Source: Asterochloris sp. CNOR1
Taxonomy: Eukaryota > Chlorophyta > Trebouxiophyceae > Trebouxiales > Trebouxiaceae
Assembly (NCBI GenBank): GCA_963969365.1
Contig: OZ017749.1
Coordinates: forward strand, 2,170,001 to 2,234,000
Reading direction: 5' to 3'
Length of the DNA: 64,000 bases
The translations under genes and the position numbers were made by a program. Position 1 is the stretch's first letter; every line of letters begins with the position of its first letter. The notes below the pieces were generated by a model. It was given only the letters and a program-made list of their open reading frames with translations. It was not told where the DNA came from and searched no databases. Positions 59,175 to 64,000 of this stretch are shown here, in pieces.

Positions 59175-60035
59175 ATGAGCAAAAAGAACAAGCTGAGCAC
59201 ACGCAGGAATCACCACCAGGCTCTGCTTCAGCGTGAGTTGCATGTTCCATGCATCCTTCCTAGCTCAGCCTGCAGCTGCATGTGTGCAATTGGCTGCTGT
59301 CACACAACGTCAGACGAGCCATTGTGATTGTGTGATGTGCCATGTGCTCTGACTGCAGGTGAGAAGTCCGAGCAGGCCAACAAGCTCCGCAAGGTTGAGA
59401 AGAAGAAGCAGAAGCTGCCCCAGGCCAAGCAGGGCAAGGTCACCAAGCAGAAGAAGCGCGGGATCCGCGTCCGCAAGGGTGTCCGTGTGCAGGTGCGAGG
59501 CGTCAAGATCTGGACTGCACATACTGGTATACTGCCCTTAGCATGATGTCCTGCCGATACGGCAGCTGCAAAGGTGTCCAGGTGCAGGTGCTACCTGCAG
59601 CATCGGTAGCACTGCGCATGACTGCAGACGGCAGCTCCTCAGTAGGGTCTGGCACCTGATGCCTGGCTTCACAACCTTCACTGCGGTTGTAAGAGGGTCC
59701 AGGCAGCTAGGGGAGAGTTGTGGGCGGCCGCTGCCCCTGCGAAATGTGGATGGGGACACAGCCATGTGAAGCTTGCTGCCTGGATGCAGCACCCCGGCTT
59801 CTTGAGGCTGCCGGCGGCCCTCGGCAATGCTCTCACTTGCCATGCCCGCAAGACAACATTGCATCTCAGCCATGCTTTGCTTGTGCAGGGCATCAAGGTG
59901 ACAGACGCAGACTCCAAGCGCAAGGCGTTTGACGCTCTCAAGACCCAGCAGGCTCTGAAAGAGATGGAGAAGGACCAATTTGACTTGGGTAGGCTCAGCC
60001 TGGGCTCCAAGGGCCCAGAAAAGATGGAGCAGTGA
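59175..60035 (+). CDS. Small, highly basic protein, unknown function (nucleolar-like composition)
   Basis: Exons 59175-59232, 59359-59492 and 59889-60035 join in phase to 112 residues. The first gives MSKKNKLSTRRNHHQALLQ. The second (REKSEQANKLRKVEKKKQK then KKRGIRVRKGVRVQ) is rich in Lys and Arg. The third (GIKVTDADSKRKAFDALKTQ) ends in an acidic, probably helical tail with the stop at 60033-60035. I cannot name the family. The charge pattern resembles small ribosome-biogenesis or nuclear proteins, and that is only a guess. The last intron has TGTGCAGG at both ends, and both junctions have partial copies inside the intron. The exact phase and plausible length make a real gene likely. Confidence 0.75.
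59480..59592 (+). repeat. Copied splice junctions in the small basic gene's second intron
   Basis: GCAA(G)GGTGTCC(G/A)(T/G)GTGCAGGTGC at the exon 2 donor (59493) recurs at about 59570. GGCGTCAAGATC just inside the intron resembles the exon 3 start GGCATCAAGGTG. The intron thus seems framed by a duplicated TGCAGG segment. Confidence 0.6.
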
Positions 60036-60150
60036 GCCTGTTGGCTGCCAAGCCAATATGTGCCAGAAGTCTGCAGTGAGCCCTAGCCTCATGGAATCCA
60101 CCTAGCTGATCAATCATCAACTGCCTACACAGCCAGAGCTCCACTCTGAG
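60036..60150. other. Short intergenic gap before the PPR gene
   Basis: Only 115 bp lie between the stop of the small basic gene and the proposed PPR start, so the PPR promoter must be compact, or its true start or first exon lies elsewhere. Confidence 0.4.
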
Positions 60151-63100
60151 ATGCTGCCTGCCCGGCTGGTTGCCATGCGGGGCATGGTGGGGCGGCGCCC
60201 CAGGCAGGCAGCAGTCTCAGCCGAGGCTGCCTGCCTCCAACAGACGGCAGCCAGCAGGCCTGTCAGCAGCAGCAGCGACGAGGACGTTCACCCCAGAGGG
60301 CCCACTGGTGCTGCGGTCACTGCGGCAGCTCAGCAGGAGCGTTGCTTCGGTAGCCTGCATGCAGCCACCGGCAGCTCGCCCCTGCAAAGCCGTGATGCTA
60401 CCACAGCGCTGTGGCAAACAGGGCCTCAACAGCAGGGCCACTTCCAGGTCCCCAGGCTGCAGCCACAGCCCCGCAATGCTGACACGTCCAGCCAGGCCCC
60501 TGCCTGGGTAGGCTGCACCCATCCACCTGCTGGGCAACTGCAGCAGCAGCCCGACACAGGCGCTGCCAGTTCGTGGCCCCCTGCTGGGCGCTCGCAGGCG
60601 CTGGCCGGTGCGGGCACAGCCATTGCTTGGGCCGCTGGTGGTGCAGGCGCCCCAGCAGGTGATGTGCGCAAGCAGCTGGCTGAGACCACCGCGGCCATGC
60701 AAGTGGCCATCAAGCGTGGGGACCCCACAGCTGCTCTGGACAAATTCCAGCCCCAGCTGGTGAGCTTGTGTGAGGTCTTCACCTCTCAGATGCTCTGACG
60801 TATGGCCCTTGGCCTGCAGCTCAATTTCCCCCTGTGGCAACTCTATTGCTTGATACACCTCTGCTGCTTGATACACCTCAGCCTATGCTGGCTTCCTGTG
60901 GGTTCCTGTGTAGTGTGAAAGTGCTGCTTCTTCTGCCCTTGCTGAAGTATCAAAGTCCCCTCAGCGGGCCTGCCTCGTGCTTGCAGCTGCGAGGCTTCTT
61001 GAGAGGCCCTCCCTGCGCCCTCTCCTGCGACATGGTGGATGCTGCCATGCTGGCCTGCGCTGCCCTGGGGAAGCTGGAGGTTGCTTTTGCCATCGCCCAC
61101 ATCGCTGCTGCCCGCGACCTGCCTGTGGGTCGCATCGCGCATGGGGCGCTCCTGCAGCTGCTGTGCAGCCAAAGGAACCTGCAGGTGAGCTGGCGCTCAT
61201 CAGACAGGGAGGCCACTGGCCTCGACCTATGGGCTGCCATGCACGTGGGACACTGCTGCATCTGTGCAGCCAGTGGAATGTGCAGGTGAGCTGGTGATAG
61301 CAGACAGGGATGTTGCTGCCCTCCACCTGTAGGCCGCTTTGCGCATGGTGCATTCTTGTAGCTGCTGCGCAAACAGGGTAAAATTGGCAAAAGCAGATGA
61401 GGATGCTGCTGTCAGCGATCAGTGGGCCTGTGGTACATGGGGCATTCCTGCAGCGACCGTGCAGCCAGGTAACCTTGCGAGGATCTGGTGGTGTTTACGT
61501 GGTCTGCATTGAGCGCTACAACATCAGACAGCTGCACATGAAGGGCTGCCACATGAAGGGCTGACAAAAGGCACTGGTAGGAAGGCGGCAGGCTGCCCCT
61601 GGCTTCCATCGCTGCCTCAGTGGCACCCAGAGAAGATGCAGGGGCTGTGCCAGACTGAAACTGCGTCCCTCTTGGCATGGCTCCTTTGCTCCATGCCGCT
61701 CGCTCAGCTGTACTGTGTATGCCCTGCAGGGGGCGCTGCACCTGCTGCACAACCCCATCAGGGAGGACCGCCCCGCTGACAAGCAGATCGATGTCTTCGC
61801 CTTCAACCAGGTGCTGCTGGAAGCACTGGATGCCAGGGACCTGGATGCTGCACAGCAGTGCCTCGACCTGCTGAGAGCACGGGGTCTGCCATGGAACGAG
61901 CTGACGTGGGTGGCTGCCTTCAAACTCGCGGTGAGCGCAGAAACCATGGGGCTGCTTTGTGGGCACCAATCAGGGCTGGCAGCTTGAGGGGTTGAAGCCT
62001 GCTGAGTGCTCAAACTTTTTACCTTAAGCGAGCTGGGTGCCTCCCTGCAGTGCTGCCGGGGAGCAGTCTCATATTGTTGGCCCTGTGATGCAGAGCATGA
62101 CCAAACACCCCAAGCAGACTATGTTGCATCTCAGAAAGCAGTCAGCTGCTGGGATAGGGCTGTCAAGGAAACATGTCCAGGCAGCATGCTTGCTCAATAA
62201 AGCCTGCTTAGATGGAGCCGGCTTGTGCCACCTGTCCTTTTTGTAACCCGAAGGCATCAGATGCTGCAAATGCTGTGCAATTCCAGATGCAGGCTCCACA
62301 AAGCAATCACTTTGCCCCAAGCGGGTCAGATACAGCTGCAAGTCAAGCAGCTTGCAAATGCAGCCTGATTTCTGAACAGAACGGTCCTCGCATATGGATC
62401 TGGTGCCTGCCCTCTCCTGCCTCTTTCCTATCCTGACGGCACCAGATGCTGCAAATGCTGTGCTGTCTCGACTGCAGGCTCTGCACGGCAATGACAATGA
62501 TCTTCAGGAGCTGACCACACAGCTACAGAAGACACAAGCCTCCCCGACCATGCTCAAGGGCCACATTCTGGCTCTGTGCGCGGTGGGACAGCTGCAGGAG
62601 GCCGCTGCTGCACTCCAGGGCATGCTGCAGCACTGCAGCTCATGCGGTAAGGCACCCCGTCTGCAGGCTGCTCTGCCTGAGGGCTCTGCGTGCTGCAGGC
62701 CGCCTGGCTGGCTCCTGTCGTTCAGGTGGGATCATCATTCTTCATGGACTTGCAGTCAGCATGGGCCCTGCTGGCAAAGGGCACTTGTCTGTCTGGAACC
62801 TGCACACCATTGCTTATGCCAGGACACTGCCTCGCCAAGAGTCTGCACCTGTATCACAACACCTGCATGCGCCTGAGAAGCCTGTCCCTCCGGCCTGCAG
62901 GCAGCCAGGGCAACACTGCCCAGGAGGCCCGCAAGGCCTGCCTAGACGTGATGCTGCTGGCGGTGGAGCAGGAGGAGCCAGGCCTTGCACTGCAGGCTGC
63001 TGACCTGCTGAAGCAGGTGAGAGTTTACACAGGGCACCCTGCCCAGCATGGGCTGCACCATGGGATCAGCATGCTGCGTCACGACGGGCTGTGTGTATTG

Positions 63101-64000
63101 GCGTTCCTGCCCCCAGCACACAGGCACTTGGAGCCTCTCTGCTGGGGCAGCTCCCTGCATCTATGGCAGCCCCGCCTGTCCGTGTCCAGGCATGCTGCTG
63201 TGATAGCAACGCCTTCCTTCTGCAGGCTGGCTTTGAGGCAGACCCTGCTATTGAGGTTATTGTTCATCACCTCCGGCCGTCTGTGGCACCCCTAGGGGAC
63301 AAAGCCAACATGGGCTCCCCCCAGCAGGAGGTAGCCCCAGTGCAGCATAGCCAGCAGCTGTCTGCTCGCACCCAGACCAGCCTGCTGGCGCGCCTCATCA
63401 GGCAGGGGGACCTGAACGCAGCCTGCCACACTCTGCATCAGATGGCAGCCACAGGTGCACTCAGATGCAGCCGCTGCTGCAGGGTGCAGTTGAGTTGATA
63501 CACCACGCTTGTCATATAGCATGAGGAGATGCCTTGCTGGATGGTTCCTAAATCGCTGGGGGCGCTTTGCAGTGAGGCAGGCTCCCCCAGTGCCCCCAGA
63601 AGCCTCCATCTGCTGCATGCCAGAGTTGCCTTGGGCATCTCGAGCCAACAGCAGCAAGCTGCAAGAATGTCTGTGGCTTGGCATGGTGTGCTAAACACTG
63701 TCCACTCAGAAGTCTGGTGCTGACGTGCAGGCCACCCAAAGCTGACGAGGTCCCTCAACACTTGGCTGCATGCGGCAGCCGATCAAGGCAACATAGAGGC
63801 GGCCGCAGCTGGTTTCGAAGACCTGCAGGCTCGTGGCGCTGCTCCCAACCTGGCCAGCTTCAATGCACTGTTCAGGGTGAGCGCAGCTCTGGGCGACGAC
63901 CTGACCTGCTGAATGCAACGGCTGGGACAGCCTTGATATCTGATGCCTTCTTCCAGGATAAGCACCAAGGGTCTTTTCGTTCGTGCATGCTGGCGGCCAA
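60151..64000 (+). CDS. Pentatricopeptide-repeat (PPR) protein, probably organellar; continues past right edge
   Basis: PPR proteins bind organellar RNA and guide processing or translation. The ATG at 60151 (MLPARLVAMRGMVGRRPRQ) opens a long Ala/Gln/Pro-rich leader with basic start, consistent with a transit peptide plus disordered region (exon to 60759). Helical-repeat exons follow. 60987-61184 includes MVDAAMLACAALGKLEVAFA. 61730-61930 holds a clear PPR, VFAFNQVLLEALDARDLDAA then CLDLLRARGLP. Others are about 62480-62646 (ILALCAVGQLQEAAAALQGM), about 62902-63016 (DVMLLAVEQEEPGLALQAAD) and about 63225-63452 (LLARLIRQGDLNAACHTLHQ). About 63728-63879 gives AADQGNIEAAAAGFEDLQAR and GAAPNLASFNALFR, the second clear PPR. 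Repeats are poorly conserved between these two. The gene runs off the window, so the subclass cannot be told. Confidence 0.82.
61110..61475 (+). repeat. Ladder of four tandem copies of an exon end and donor (PPR gene)
   Basis: The exon end GCATGGGGCGCTCCTGCAGC...CTGCAG|GTGAGC (donor 61185) is followed by diverged copies with donors near 61286 (TGCAG|GTGAGC), 61377 (CAGG|GTAAAA) and 61469 (CCAG|GTAACC). Each copy keeps a GCATGG/ACGTGG...GCAGC frame, and three share AGCAGACAGGGA-like tails. The period is about 92-101 bp. Confidence 0.85.
62248..62510 (+). repeat. Duplicated exon/acceptor region in the PPR gene
   Basis: GGCA(T/C)CAGATGCTGCAAATGC occurs at about 62251 and 62438, followed in both by TGTGC(A/T)...(G)ATGCAGGCTC or CTGCAGGCTC and CA(A/C)-rich sequence. 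The second adjoins the exon LHGNDNDLQELTTQLQ; the first is intronic. Confidence 0.75.

Noticed and set aside
60217-60876. 219-codon frame on the minus strand
   Set aside because: It is the shadow of the Ala/Gln/Pro-rich PPR leader exon and shows no family resemblance or splice signals.
61110-61475. CRISPR-like regular repeats
   Set aside because: The units are diverged, have no constant repeat/spacer structure, and are copies of an exon end with its splice donor in a eukaryotic gene.

Overview
The window looks like nuclear DNA of a green alga (Chlorophyta, probably Trebouxiophyceae; the class is a guess). The genes are dense and on both strands. Nearly all are cut into short exons (30-250 bp) by GT-AG introns with donors like GTGAG and acceptors like CTGCAG. 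Products are plant/algal: a multi-FKBP/TPR immunophilin, a plant-type EYA phosphatase, a cyanobacterial/plastid-type chorismate lyase, a LOV photoreceptor, an EH/Pan1 endocytosis protein and a PPR protein. I see no prokaryotic operons, CRISPR arrays, insertion sequences or intact transposons. Gene models were assembled by eye from exon homology and splice phase. Most internal exons are firm; many first exons are not.

Layout: EYA-like phosphatase (-, runs off the left edge); ABC1/UbiB atypical kinase (+, 1.7-8.1 kb); tRNA-Ser(CGA) (8.46 kb); two neighbouring cap 2'-O-methyltransferase-like genes on the minus strand, CMTR1-like with G-patch (9.4-15.9 kb) and CMTR2-like (16.1-22.2 kb); small WSP-repeat protein (+, 22.4-23.4 kb); LOV-domain protein with a long Ser/Pro-rich region (+, 24.5-32.4 kb); phytocyanin-like cupredoxin (-, 32.9-33.7 kb); EH/Pan1-type protein (+, 34.5-41.1 kb); chorismate lyase (-, 41.2-42.4 kb); CHID1-type GH18 protein (+, 43.1-46.2 kb); three-FKBP plus TPR immunophilin (-, 46.3-55.2 kb); SKI8/VIP3 WD40 protein (-, 56.1-58.1 kb); APC11 RING subunit (+, 58.2-58.7 kb); small basic protein (+, 59.2-60.0 kb); PPR protein (+, 60.2 kb to the right edge). 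The genes do not form one pathway. Loose links are RNA capping and turnover (CMTR1-like, CMTR2-like, SKI8) and plastid quinone biology (ABC1 kinase, chorismate lyase).

The most unusual property is in the introns. Again and again an intron carries one to three diverged tandem copies, spaced about 65-200 bp, of the exon-intron junction beside it. Each copy includes the splice site and 20-60 bp of exon. This occurs in at least ten of the genes. Some copies keep an open frame and a usable splice site (LOV exon, CMTR1-like exon, PPR donor ladder) and others have decayed (in-frame stop in the EH gene). GC-AG introns are also unusually common: about ten are placed by homology or phase. Together this suggests a genome where local tandem duplication steadily makes and lengthens introns and may seed alternative exons.
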